Shown piece after piece: positions 1-8,194 of a stretch of 64,000 nucleotides of DNA (its first letter is position 1; the number at the start of each line of letters is the position of its first letter). The stretch spans positions 1-64,000 of the forward strand of contig NZ_JABEQM010000004.1 in assembly GCF_014174155.1 (NCBI RefSeq), given 5' to 3'. The notes under the pieces are model-generated. The model did no database searches. It was not told the DNA's origin and saw only the letters and a program-made list of their open reading frames with translations. The position numbers and the translations under genes were made by a program. Source of the DNA: Gluconacetobacter tumulisoli (GTDB lineage Bacteria; Pseudomonadota; Alphaproteobacteria; Acetobacterales; Acetobacteraceae).

Positions 1-365
1 CGATACAGCAGATCCACCAGGCAATGGTCGAATTTCGATACCATCAGCAGCACCTTCGTCCGCGTCCGGTTGTCCTTCAGCGTCCAGTCCATCCCGAACC
101 GTTCGGCAAGGCCGGCCAACGCCGCGCGCGGTACGTCGGACACCGCATCGGGATCGACGGGACCAAAGACCACGCGCATGAAGAAATGGCGGCTTTCGGT
201 ATCGTCGAACTGCTGCGCCTCGGTGATGTTCATGCCCAGGTCGAACAGGAGCTGCCCGATCGCGGCAACGATGCCGGGTCGGTTGAAGCAACTGAGCGTC
301 AGCGTGTACGCCACCCTGCCCTGCGCTTCGGACGGCATTACTGTACTGGGGACGACAGGCGTCAT
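1..365 (-). CDS. purU: Formyltetrahydrofolate deformylase PurU, N-terminal part
   Basis: Hydrolyses 10-formyl-THF to formate and THF in the cytoplasm, balancing one-carbon pools and supplying formate for purine synthesis. About 121 residues are visible before the gene runs off the left edge. They form the N-terminal ACT-like domain (CFNRPGIVAAIGQLLFDLGMN, then AQQFDDTESRHFFMRV), followed by the linker and the KVLLMVSKFDHCLVDLLYR stretch that opens the formyltransferase domain. The ATG at 365 (MTPVVPST) is the first start that gives the family N-terminus; an ATG slightly upstream is out of frame. Only the 5' part is present, so catalytic residues cannot be checked. Confidence 0.9.
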   Translation of the reverse strand, partial: MTPVVPSTVMPSEAQGRVAYTLTLSCFNRPGIVAAIGQLLFDLGMNITEAQQFDDTESRHFFMRVVFGPVDPDAVSDVPRAALAGLAERFGMDWTLKDNRTRTKVLLMVSKFDHCLVDLLY

Positions 366-460
366 GACGGCCTGCACACCAGGAGAGGGTAACGATCCAT
401 GACCATGGCTCTCATCCGTTCGGTTAAATCACCGTAACGATACGCCGTCCAAGGATGCTT

Positions 461-475
461 ATAAGAATTACTTAT
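461..475. promoter_or_regulatory. Inverted repeat between purU and the siderophore ABC genes
   Basis: ATAAG-AATTA-CTTAT is a perfect 5-bp inverted repeat in an AT-rich patch, just downstream of the importer ATPase gene and about 95 bp upstream of the purU start. It could be an operator for purU or a weak terminator remnant. It does not match a Fur box well. The 137-bp gap 366-502 holds nothing else I can support. Confidence 0.3.
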
Positions 476-502
476 CGATTGCCGGCGGCCAGGCGCCGTC
501 GT

Positions 503-1279
503 TCAGTCGACGCCATCCACTACCACGTGCGGCTGGCCGCGCGAACAGGTTTCGACCCGCGCGCGGACACCATAGACCTGATGCAGCATCGGGGTCGTGA
601 TGACGTCCCGCGCAGTCCCCGCCCCTTCGATCCGGCCGCGACGCAGCATGACAACGTGATCGGCCTGCTGAAGCGCGATATTCAGGTCATGCAGGACTAC
701 GACCGTCACCATTCCCCGTTCGCGGGTTTCCTGCCGGACGAACTTCATGACCGAGAACTGATGATGCAGGTCTAGGGCGCTGAGGGGTTCGTCGAGCAGC
801 AGGATCTCCGGCTGCCGGACCAGCGCCTGCGCCAGGCCGACAAGCTGCCTTTGTCCCCCCGACAATTCGTCCATGTAGCGCAGCGCCAGGTCATCCACCC
901 CCAAGCGGCCCAGGACCTCCAGCGCCTCGCTGACTTCGTCGTCCTCCCAATCGTCGGCCGGTGCGGCCGCACGCCGGGCGGCGATCACGGATTCCAGGAC
1001 CTGGAGATGGACCGGCGGCGGCAGGGCCTGGGGCAGATAGACGCAATGCCGCGCGCGGGCGGCCGGACGCATGCGCGACAATTCCAGGTCGCCGAAACGG
1101 ACGATGGCGCCCGATGGCTCGATCCCCGCCAGGGCGCGCAGCAGCGTCGACTTGCCGCTGCCATTGGGACCCAGCAGCGCCGATACCGCCCCGACCGGCA
1201 GCGAGCCGACCGACAGATCGTCCAGCACCGTGCGGCGTCCGTAGCGCACCGTGACATGCGTCGCCGTCAGGCCGGTCAC
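503..1279 (-). CDS. Iron-siderophore ABC transporter, ATP-binding protein
   Basis: Cytoplasmic ATPase of a FecE/FhuC-type importer, 258 residues. Walker A GPNGSGKST lies at about 37-45, the signature LSGGQ at 139-143, Walker B LLLDEP around 160-165, and the H-loop His near 197. The GTG start at 1279 overlaps the permease stop by GTGA, which indicates translational coupling; a longer reading frame extends upstream but only by crossing the permease gene in another frame. It is the last gene of a three-gene operon (binding protein, permease, ATPase). The substrate (ferric siderophore, haem or cobalamin) cannot be fixed from sequence. No TonB-dependent receptor gene is adjacent. Confidence 0.93.
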   Translation of the reverse strand: MTGLTATHVTVRYGRRTVLDDLSVGSLPVGAVSALLGPNGSGKSTLLRALAGIEPSGAIVRFGDLELSRMRPAARARHCVYLPQALPPPVHLQVLESVIAARRAAAPADDWEDDEVSEALEVLGRLGVDDLALRYMDELSGGQRQLVGLAQALVRQPEILLLDEPLSALDLHHQFSVMKFVRQETRERGMVTVVVLHDLNIALQQADHVVMLRRGRIEGAGTARDVITTPMLHQVYGVRARVETCSRGQPHVVVDGVD

Positions 1280-2397
1280 GATGCCACCTGCCGCCGCAGC
1301 ACGATCGCCAGGAAGAAGGGTATTCCTACCAGCGCCGTGACAATCCCCACCGGCACGATCACCCCCGGCAGCACCGTGCGCGCCGCAACCGCCGACAGCG
1401 ACATGATCAGGCACCCCACAAGAACGCTGCCGGGCAGATAGAACCGGTGGTCCTCGCCCAGCAGCCGGCGCGCGATGTGCGGCGCCACCAGTCCCACGAA
1501 CCCGATCGTGCCCACGAAGGACACCGCCAGCGCCGACAGCACGCTGATCCGCAGCAGGGCCATGATCCTGACCCGACGGACATCGATGCCGAAGCTCGCG
1601 GCCCGTTCCTCGCCCATCCGCAGGGCGGTCAGCGACCAGGAGGCGCGGAAGGACAGCGGCAGGATCACCGCGCAGGCCGTGGCAAGGATGCCCAGCTTGG
1701 ACCAGTTCGCCCGGGTCAGGCTGCCCATGGTCCAGAAGACCAGGTCCTGCAGCGCGTCCTCGCTGGCCACGAACTGCACCAGCGACACCAGGGCATGGAA
1801 GGTAAAGACCAATGCGATGCCGAACAGCACCACCGTGCTGGTTGAGGCGTCGCGCAATCGCGAGACAAGATCGAGCAGGAAGGCGGACGCGATCGCGAAG
1901 GCGAACGCATCCGCCGACACCACCCATTCCGCCGGCACGCCGGGGATCTGCCATTGCAGGACGATGGCCAGCGACGCGCCGAACGCCGCCGCGGCCGATA
2001 CGCCCAGGGTGAAGGGACTGGCCAGCGGATTGTTGAGGATCGTCTGCATTTCGGCCCCCGACAGGCCCAGCGCCGCGCCGACGCACACCGCCATCAGGGC
2101 ATAGGGCAGCCGGATCTGCCAGACGATCACGCTCTGCCCCGCCGGGCCGTCATGCGGGTGCAGCAGGATCCGCAGCAATGTCGCGGGCGACATGCCCGAC
2201 GGCCCCAGCGCGAAATCCAGCACCACCGACCCCAGGATCAGGATGCCCAGCACCGCCAGGATCGACACGCGCCGCCGCAGCAGCCGCCGGTAGGCGTCGC
2301 GGACATGCCCGACCCGCTCCGCCGCCAGCAGCACGCGCGCGCCCGCATCCCGCCCGGCCGTCGCGCGGGCGCCCGTCATCGTGACGTGGTCGTTCAT
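1276..2397 (-). CDS. FecCD-family iron-siderophore ABC permease
   Basis: Polytopic inner-membrane permease of 373 residues that would dimerise to form the translocation path for the ABC importer. The FecCD hallmarks are visible: RLPYALMAVCVGAALGLSGA, then NNPLASPFTLGVSAAAAFG, and the C-terminal GFVGLVAPHIARRLLGEDHR coupling region. A hydrophilic N-terminus of about 40 residues precedes the first helix, somewhat longer than usual. It follows the binding-protein gene by 7 bp and overlaps the ATPase gene by 4 bp, so the three form one operon. Confidence 0.94.
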   Translation of the reverse strand: MNDHVTMTGARATAGRDAGARVLLAAERVGHVRDAYRRLLRRRVSILAVLGILILGSVVLDFALGPSGMSPATLLRILLHPHDGPAGQSVIVWQIRLPYALMAVCVGAALGLSGAEMQTILNNPLASPFTLGVSAAAAFGASLAIVLQWQIPGVPAEWVVSADAFAFAIASAFLLDLVSRLRDASTSTVVLFGIALVFTFHALVSLVQFVASEDALQDLVFWTMGSLTRANWSKLGILATACAVILPLSFRASWSLTALRMGEERAASFGIDVRRVRIMALLRISVLSALAVSFVGTIGFVGLVAPHIARRLLGEDHRFYLPGSVLVGCLIMSLSAVAARTVLPGVIVPVGIVTALVGIPFFLAIVLRRQVAS

Positions 2398-2404
2398 CGG
2401 GCGT

Positions 2405-3550
2405 TCATGGCCGGGCGTCGACCCAGTACGTCCCGCTGTCAGGTACGGGCAGGAAACGGGAATACAGTTCCGCCTTTGTCGCCTGCGGATCGACGTCGCC
2501 GAACAGGTCGGGATGGAACCATTTCGCCATCACTTCGACGGCAAGGATATTGTAGGGCGAGTCATAGAACGAATGCCACAGCCCGTAGGCATGCCCGTCG
2601 CGGACCGCGCGAAGGGTGGAAATCCCCGGGCGTTGAAGGACCGCCTGCACCGACGCGCGCGCCATGGCTTCGTCCACCTCGGCGCCCATGTGCACGGCAA
2701 GGCCTTTGAAGGCCGGGCCCTTCGTCCCGTCGACGATATAGATGTCAGGGTCGGATGCGATCACCTGTTCCAGCGCGATGTCGCCGATATAGCCGGGCAG
2801 CAGCGGGGCCGCGATGTTTCGGCCGCCGGCGGCCTCGATGAACGCGCCCATATTGCCCTTGCCCGCCGTATGGCAGCAGGCTTCACGGGTGCCGGCCAGC
2901 ATTTCCAGGAACACCGTCGGGCGCGACGCCGGGGGCAGGTTGGCGACCCGGTTGCGGATCCGGTCCAGATGGGACTGGTAGAAGGCGATATACGCCTCGG
3001 CCTCGGCCCGGCGATCCAGGGCCTGGCCCAGGATGCGCATGGACGGAACCGTGTCGTCCAGGGGATGGGCCCGGAAATCCACGAACACCACCGGAACATG
3101 TGCGCTTTCCAGTTGCGCGACCAGTTCGCTCGACGCCCCGGGGCCATGCCCGCTGATCGACAGGATCGCCAGGTCGGGACGCAGGTCCAGCACCTTTTCG
3201 GGGCTGACGGTATCGGCGGTCGTCTTGCCGATCAACGCGACCTTCGCCGCGGCGGGGAACGCGGCCACATATCGATCATAGCTCTGGGCGTCGGCCTCGC
3301 GGAATTCGCCCTGCCAGCCGACGATCCGGTCGAAAAGGTGCTTTTTTTCCAGCGGCGCCAACGCGTAGATCAGGCGCCCCTCGCCCAGGACGATCCGGTG
3401 GACATGGGCCGGAATATCGACCTTGCGGCCGGCCAGATCGGTGATCGTCTCCGCCCGGGCACCGGTCGATATCGCCAGGGCGACCGCGATACAGGCGATC
3501 GTCCGCAGGAAACCGCGCCGGTGCTTTCGAATGGATACGACCATCAACAT
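2405..3550 (-). CDS. Periplasmic substrate-binding protein of the iron ABC importer
   Basis: FepB/BtuF-type cluster A binding protein that delivers substrate to the permease. A basic N-terminus, a hydrophobic core (FLRTIACIAVALAISTG) and an ARA-E cleavage site make a standard signal peptide. The mature part starts ITDLAGRKVDIP, a phrase typical of siderophore-binding proteins. In-frame ATGs lie at 3574, 3550 and 3544. A GGGAG motif just upstream of 3550 favours 3550 or 3544, and I use 3550. First gene of the operon. The leader (3551-3795) contains a GC-rich hairpin at 3579-3601 but no recognisable cobalamin riboswitch. Confidence 0.9.
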   Translation of the reverse strand: MLMVVSIRKHRRGFLRTIACIAVALAISTGARAETITDLAGRKVDIPAHVHRIVLGEGRLIYALAPLEKKHLFDRIVGWQGEFREADAQSYDRYVAAFPAAAKVALIGKTTADTVSPEKVLDLRPDLAILSISGHGPGASSELVAQLESAHVPVVFVDFRAHPLDDTVPSMRILGQALDRRAEAEAYIAFYQSHLDRIRNRVANLPPASRPTVFLEMLAGTREACCHTAGKGNMGAFIEAAGGRNIAAPLLPGYIGDIALEQVIASDPDIYIVDGTKGPAFKGLAVHMGAEVDEAMARASVQAVLQRPGISTLRAVRDGHAYGLWHSFYDSPYNILAVEVMAKWFHPDLFGDVDPQATKAELYSRFLPVPDSGTYWVDARP

Positions 3551-3795
3551 ATTCTCCCGCCTGTCATCCGCCACATTCGGGCCGCTTCGCGGACGCGGCC
3601 CCCAGATTGTGCTGGTGTGACGACCCTCTTTCCCGACCGGGCGTGGCCATGCCGCCGAGTGGTGATCTGCTTCACGACGTTCTTACCCCCATCACCGGAC
3701 ACTGAGAAGCATTCGCGGGAAAATCGCTCCACCCCGCATACCTCATATGTCCAGGTCGGATCGCCGTCAGGGGGATTTCCGGACGGGTTTGTCCC

Positions 3796-4413
3796 TCAGT
3801 GTCGCCCGGGCCGGCGCAGCAGGATCCGGACCGAGCCCTGGTTCGCGGCATGGGGATGAACCACAGCGAGAATGTGCGGGCGCAGGTCGGATCGCCCCAG
3901 CCAGAGCGGCAATTCGCGTCGCAGCACCCCGCCGCCCTGACCCGATCCGAGGCCGGTAATGACCTCGACGCACCTGGTATTGTCGGCGCGCGCCTGGGTC
4001 AGGAAGGCATGAAGACGGAGGAATGCCGTCTGGGCATTCTGCCCATGGAGGTCCAGCGTCCGGGTTGGGCGGAGCTTCCCGCTGACCAGGGATCGCCAGC
4101 TGGTATCGTCGATACCCGGCCGGCGGACACCGATTTCCATGGTCGCGTTCGATGGAACCCGTGTGTACGACGGGCCGGGCGGCCGACCGGGAGGCGCCGG
4201 GAAAGCGTCCCCCTCCGTCGCCGGGGCCCGGGCACGTGCCGCATCACCCGGCGCGCGTGAGGCCGGCGTCGCCGGTGCGGACTGGGCTGGACCGCCGGTC
4301 GGTTCCGGCGTCCGGACGGTCGCGGCGTCGCGACGGGCCAGCGGGGTGATGCCCCGCACGAACGCCGTCCAGAGCGCCTGCTCGTCTTCCCTGAGAATCC
4401 GCCGACGGCGCAC
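3796..4413 (-). CDS. Smr-domain protein
   Basis: 205 residues. Residues 1-110 are a basic, then Pro/Ala-rich, probably disordered segment. Residues 115-205 form an Smr (MutS2 C-terminal-like) domain with DLHG at 121-124 and GLGSGQGGGVLRREL at 154-168. Smr domains carry endonuclease activity in some proteins; the role of these stand-alone alphaproteobacterial versions is not settled. In relatives the gene usually lies just downstream of mltA. Here a peroxidase and a methyltransferase gene separate them. Confidence 0.85.
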   Translation of the reverse strand: MRRRRILREDEQALWTAFVRGITPLARRDAATVRTPEPTGGPAQSAPATPASRAPGDAARARAPATEGDAFPAPPGRPPGPSYTRVPSNATMEIGVRRPGIDDTSWRSLVSGKLRPTRTLDLHGQNAQTAFLRLHAFLTQARADNTRCVEVITGLGSGQGGGVLRRELPLWLGRSDLRPHILAVVHPHAANQGSVRILLRRPGRH

Positions 4414-4528
4414 GCATATCCCTCCACCTCCGCCGATCTGCGCAACCCGGCGCCGTCACATCCGTGCGGATCACGACTTCTTAACGGGTCGCCCAGCCGG
4501 GGACAAAGTCCGAAGCGGATATCGCCGG

Positions 4529-5956
4529 TTACTGCGCGGCGTCGGTCAGCATCCGCCCCTGGTAGGTCCCCGTCAGGGTCTGCAGGAACGCCACGATATC
4601 GGCGACATCATGGTCGGACAGGTCATGGTCCGGCGTCTGGTAACGCGCCATCTCCCGCACGGCCTGTTCCAGCGTCTTGACACTGCCGTCGTGGAAGTAG
4701 GGGGCGGTCAGGGCGATATTGCGCAGGTTCGGCACCTTGAAACGTTCGCGGTCGTCGTCCGAATGGGTCACCGTGTAACGCCCTTCGTCGGCATCGGTCA
4801 CCTTGCCGCCTCGGTCGGCGAAATAGTTGCCTTCCAGCCCCATCACCTCGAACGCCTGACCGCCCAACGACACCCCCGTATGGCAGCCGGAGCAGCCGAC
4901 GCTCTTGAACAGGGCATAGCCGTTCTTCTCCTGCGCGTTCAGCGCCTGCGTGTCGCCCTTCAGGTAGCGGTCGAACCGGCTGTCGGGCGTGATCAGCGTC
5001 TTTTCATACTCGGCGATCGCGGCGGTAATCCTGTCCTTGGTGATATCGTCCGATCCGAAGGCGGCTTGGAACGCCGCTACATAGGTCGGGTCCTGCTTCA
5101 GGGCATCGGCGACCTGTCCCCAGTCGTGCGATCCCATTTCCAGCGGGTTCATCACCGGTCCGGCAGCCTGGTCGGCCAGGGTGGCGGCCCGCCCGTTCCA
5201 GAACTGGCTCTGGTTGAAGACGGCGTCATAGACCGTCGGTACGTTGATCGGACCATGCTGGTCGTTAATGCCCAGCGCGGTCACACGACCGTCCACCCCG
5301 CCACGATCCAGCCCGTGACAACTGGCGCAATTGAGCGTGCCATTGCCGGACAGCTGCTTGTCGAAGAACAGGCGTTGGCCCAGCGCCACCTTGCTGTCGT
5401 CGACCGGCAGCGTTTCCGGGATCGGCTGGACCGGTTCGACCGCAAACTGGGCGCTTACCCCCGGCGTGGCGTAATGGGCGCGCCGTTCGTCGGCAATCCA
5501 TGCCAGCAGCGCGTCACGCTGGGCCTGCGACATGTGGGCGTGCCAGTGCATCAGCAGGTACAAGGTCGGGGGCATGCGGTTCTGGCGGACGACTTCCTCG
5601 ATCCGTGCCAATTGCTCTTCGGACGGGACCGTGCCGTTCTGGAACGCCTCGATGACCGGTTCGATCCGGAAGTGACGCAGGCCCTGATCCAGGTCGCGCT
5701 GCATCAGCTGGTTCGCCACGGGCACATGGAAATAGAACGGCAGGTCGGTATTGCGCGCGTGGCAATAATCACACCGGGCCTCGCGAATCACATTGAATGC
5801 GGCCAATGCTGTCGGATTGCCTAGTGTCGGTGAATGCGTACCCAAATTCGGGGCGGTTTCATGATCAAAATGGGTCAGATACCCGACGACACCGCCATAG
5901 GCGACGCAGCCGAGTGCGGCGACCGACAGAATTACCTTACGCACCGACACATCCAC
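4529..5956 (-). CDS. Triheme, membrane-anchored cytochrome c peroxidase (YhjA/CcpA type)
   Basis: 475 residues with three CxxCH haem sites: CDYCH at 62-66, CASCH at 210-214 and CSGCH at 355-359. A single N-terminal membrane segment (about 7-27) anchors the protein facing the periplasm. The second and third haems belong to the di-haem peroxidase core found in bacterial CcpA/MauG relatives. The extra N-terminal haem domain and the length match E. coli YhjA, which takes electrons from the quinol pool to reduce hydrogen peroxide. PYFHDGSVKTLEQAV near 419-433 is typical of the core. Cytochrome c maturation proteins would be needed; none are in the window. Its position between mltA/methyltransferase and the Smr gene suggests an accessory insertion. 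Confidence 0.92.
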   Translation of the reverse strand: MDVSVRKVILSVAALGCVAYGGVVGYLTHFDHETAPNLGTHSPTLGNPTALAAFNVIREARCDYCHARNTDLPFYFHVPVANQLMQRDLDQGLRHFRIEPVIEAFQNGTVPSEEQLARIEEVVRQNRMPPTLYLLMHWHAHMSQAQRDALLAWIADERRAHYATPGVSAQFAVEPVQPIPETLPVDDSKVALGQRLFFDKQLSGNGTLNCASCHGLDRGGVDGRVTALGINDQHGPINVPTVYDAVFNQSQFWNGRAATLADQAAGPVMNPLEMGSHDWGQVADALKQDPTYVAAFQAAFGSDDITKDRITAAIAEYEKTLITPDSRFDRYLKGDTQALNAQEKNGYALFKSVGCSGCHTGVSLGGQAFEVMGLEGNYFADRGGKVTDADEGRYTVTHSDDDRERFKVPNLRNIALTAPYFHDGSVKTLEQAVREMARYQTPDHDLSDHDVADIVAFLQTLTGTYQGRMLTDAAQ

Positions 5957-6064
5957 TCTCCTCTCTCGTCAGGAGACCGGTCTGGCCCATCGGTTATTGG
6001 GCTGTCAAAATAATATTTTCCATCAAAACGATCGAACGGTTCGATAATACCGGCGGACTGCCGG

Positions 6065-6928
6065 TCATTTCATCGCGTGCGCCAGCCGTTCCCGCGCCAC
6101 CTTGACGTACGCGGCGTCCAGTTCGATCCCGATCCCGCGCGCCCCCTCCTCGGCCGCCGCGACCAGCGTCGTGCCGGTGCCCATGAACGGATCGAGGACC
6201 ACCGCGTCCGGCTGGCCGTGCAGTCGGATGCACATCTGCGGCAGGCGCAGCGGGAACGTTCCGGGATGGTTGAATTTCTGCGCCTTTCCCTGCACCGTCT
6301 CGTAGGGAATGAACCAGGTATCGCCCCGGCAGCGGCGATCCTGCGCGTGGCCGCGGCGTGCGATGTTCGACTTGTCCTTGTACGGCACGCCGATCTCCAG
6401 CCTGCGCAGCGCCACGTTGCCCGACCGCGTGAGGTGAAACAGGTGTTCGTGGTTCCGGTGGAGATACCGCGTGCTGTTCACCGGCTTGAAATGACCGAAC
6501 GTGTCATCCTCGACCGATACCGACTTGATCCAGCTGATATGATTCTGCAGGTGAAAGATCGCGCGCAGGCGCACCGCCAGTTCGAACGGGATCCAGGGCT
6601 GCGCCGACGAGCCTGCGATATTCAGGAAGAACGATCCGTCCGGCCGCAGCACGCGATGCAGTTCGGCCGCGACCTCCATCATCCAGTCCAGATATTGCGT
6701 CTCGGCCAGGCGATCGCTGTAGGTGCGGTAATCCAGGCCGATATTATAGGGCGGCGACGTCACCACCACGTCGACCGATTCCGCCTCCATGCGCCGCAGC
6801 ACCCGCAGGCAATCCCCCCGGACCAACAGGTGCGGCCCCACCGGATAGCGCTGGGTGCGGACGGGGCGCGTTGCCACGGGGGCCGCCCCCTTGGCCGCGG
6901 CCTCTGCCTTGCGTCGCCGTTCGGTCAT
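6065..6928 (-). CDS. Orphan site-specific DNA methyltransferase (beta class)
   Basis: 287 residues. Motif IV TSPPYN at 57-62 precedes motif I DPFMGTGTT at 246-254, the circular order of beta-class N4-cytosine/N6-adenine methyltransferases. A Thr/Ser-PPY motif is common in N4-cytosine enzymes but also occurs in adenine enzymes, so the base is undetermined. The central RYLHRNHEHLFHLTRSG region and the following 80 residues would contain target recognition. No restriction endonuclease is adjacent, so it appears solitary and could be regulatory, as CcrM is, although it lacks CcrM's DPPYN motif. The start lies 25 bp downstream of the mltA stop, on the same strand. Confidence 0.88.
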   Translation of the reverse strand: MTERRRKAEAAAKGAAPVATRPVRTQRYPVGPHLLVRGDCLRVLRRMEAESVDVVVTSPPYNIGLDYRTYSDRLAETQYLDWMMEVAAELHRVLRPDGSFFLNIAGSSAQPWIPFELAVRLRAIFHLQNHISWIKSVSVEDDTFGHFKPVNSTRYLHRNHEHLFHLTRSGNVALRRLEIGVPYKDKSNIARRGHAQDRRCRGDTWFIPYETVQGKAQKFNHPGTFPLRLPQMCIRLHGQPDAVVLDPFMGTGTTLVAAAEEGARGIGIELDAAYVKVARERLAHAMK

Positions 6929-6953
6929 ATCCCGCCAATCGTCCGTGCCCGCG

Positions 6954-8132
6954 TCACGACCCGCCGCCCTGGGCCTGGACCACGACGGGACGCGGCAGGA
7001 ACACTACCATCCGCCCATGCTGGCGCAGTTTTCCGGCCGTCTGTTCCGCGTCGGTGCCCCAGCCCAGATAAAGATCCGCCCGCGATGCCCCCTGGATATC
7101 CGTACCGATATCCTGCGCGAACACCAGGCGTCGCCATGTGGCGGCCGAGGGGTCGGGCAGTTTCGTCTCGACCCAGATCGGGGCACCCAGCGGGATGACC
7201 CGCCGATCGATTGCCGCCGATTGCCCGGGACTGAGCGGCACGCCCATCGCGCCGGGTGCACCCTGGTCGACATAGACATTGTCCAGCAGGTTGAAGAAGA
7301 CGTAGTTCGGATTCTCCTCCATCGTGACGCGGGCCTCGCCGGGATGGGCGGCCAGCCAGGCGCGGATCGACTGCATGCTGACATCGTCCTCGGCCATCGC
7401 ACCGTCACGGATCAGGACCCGGCCCAACGGCACGTAGTCCAGTCCGTTCTTGCCGCCGAATCCCAGGCGTACCACCTGTCCGCTGGGCAGCCGCACCCGG
7501 CCCGATCCCTGGATCTGCAGGAAGAACAGGTCGGCCGAATCGGCAACCCACAGCAATTCCAGGTGCCGGCCGGACAACGCGCCGGCATCGATCTGCGCCC
7601 GCGACCAGTACGGGACGAACTGTCCACCCTGCCAGCGCCCCGCCACCATGCGGCCGTCCGTGGCCCGTGTCCTGACCAGGTCATCCGGCACGCGGTAGAC
7701 CGGGGTCTGGTAGATCCCGCCACGTGTCAGCGACCCCCGGATCTCCGGTTCGTAATAGCCGGTGAACAGCGCCGACCCGTCGCCGGTGCGAACCGGCTGG
7801 AACCAGCGTTCGTAGAACGCCTGTGCCGCCTGGGCATCACCGGTGGGCAGGGAAGCCGCCGCCCGGCATGCCGGCAGCCAGTCGCCGACATGCGCGCCCA
7901 GGCCGCTGTCCGATCCCAGCGTCGCATCGGCCGGCAGACGACCCAGATAGCGGCATTCGGACAGGAAGACCGGGATGGATTGCTGGGCGGCATCCGCCCC
8001 CCACCCTTCGAGGTCGGAGAAGGCGACAGACTGGCGCCCGCCACTTTCGTTCTGCGCGGCACAGGCAGACAACAGGGCGATGGCGGCGGCGCCGACGCCC
8101 CGCAGGATTCTGGACGTAAGAAAGTTGGACAA
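6954..8132 (-). CDS. mltA: Membrane-bound lytic murein transglycosylase A
   Basis: Outer-membrane lipoprotein that cleaves peptidoglycan glycan strands to 1,6-anhydromuropeptides. The MltA domain (FYERWFQPVRTGDGSALFTGYYEPEI onward) is followed by a 3D domain ending in AQDIGTDIQGASRADLYLGWG, which carries the conserved Asp. I chose the TTG at 8132 because it places a lipobox LLSAC with Cys at position 24 of a normal signal peptide. The open frame continues upstream, but only into the 3' end of the Tim44-domain gene. No clear Shine-Dalgarno precedes the TTG, so the start is the weak point. Downstream of the Tim44-domain gene on the same strand. Confidence 0.9.
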   Translation of the reverse strand: MSNFLTSRILRGVGAAAIALLSACAAQNESGGRQSVAFSDLEGWGADAAQQSIPVFLSECRYLGRLPADATLGSDSGLGAHVGDWLPACRAAASLPTGDAQAAQAFYERWFQPVRTGDGSALFTGYYEPEIRGSLTRGGIYQTPVYRVPDDLVRTRATDGRMVAGRWQGGQFVPYWSRAQIDAGALSGRHLELLWVADSADLFFLQIQGSGRVRLPSGQVVRLGFGGKNGLDYVPLGRVLIRDGAMAEDDVSMQSIRAWLAAHPGEARVTMEENPNYVFFNLLDNVYVDQGAPGAMGVPLSPGQSAAIDRRVIPLGAPIWVETKLPDPSAATWRRLVFAQDIGTDIQGASRADLYLGWGTDAEQTAGKLRQHGRMVVFLPRPVVVQAQGGGS

Positions 8133-8194
8133 CGACAGAGCCAGACCGTTCGTAAAAGGAAAGAGCGCCAGAAAGCAGAAAATTAAGGAAAGAA

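Noticed and set aside
503-2086. A single 527-residue protein fusing the ABC ATPase with upstream sequence
   Set aside because: The upstream part is an out-of-frame reading of the permease gene. The GTG at 1279 overlapping the permease stop explains the ATPase start.
3551-3795. Cobalamin riboswitch or Fur box in the leader of the ABC importer
   Set aside because: No B12-box or Fur-type dyad is recognisable; only a GC-rich hairpin at 3579-3601 is present.
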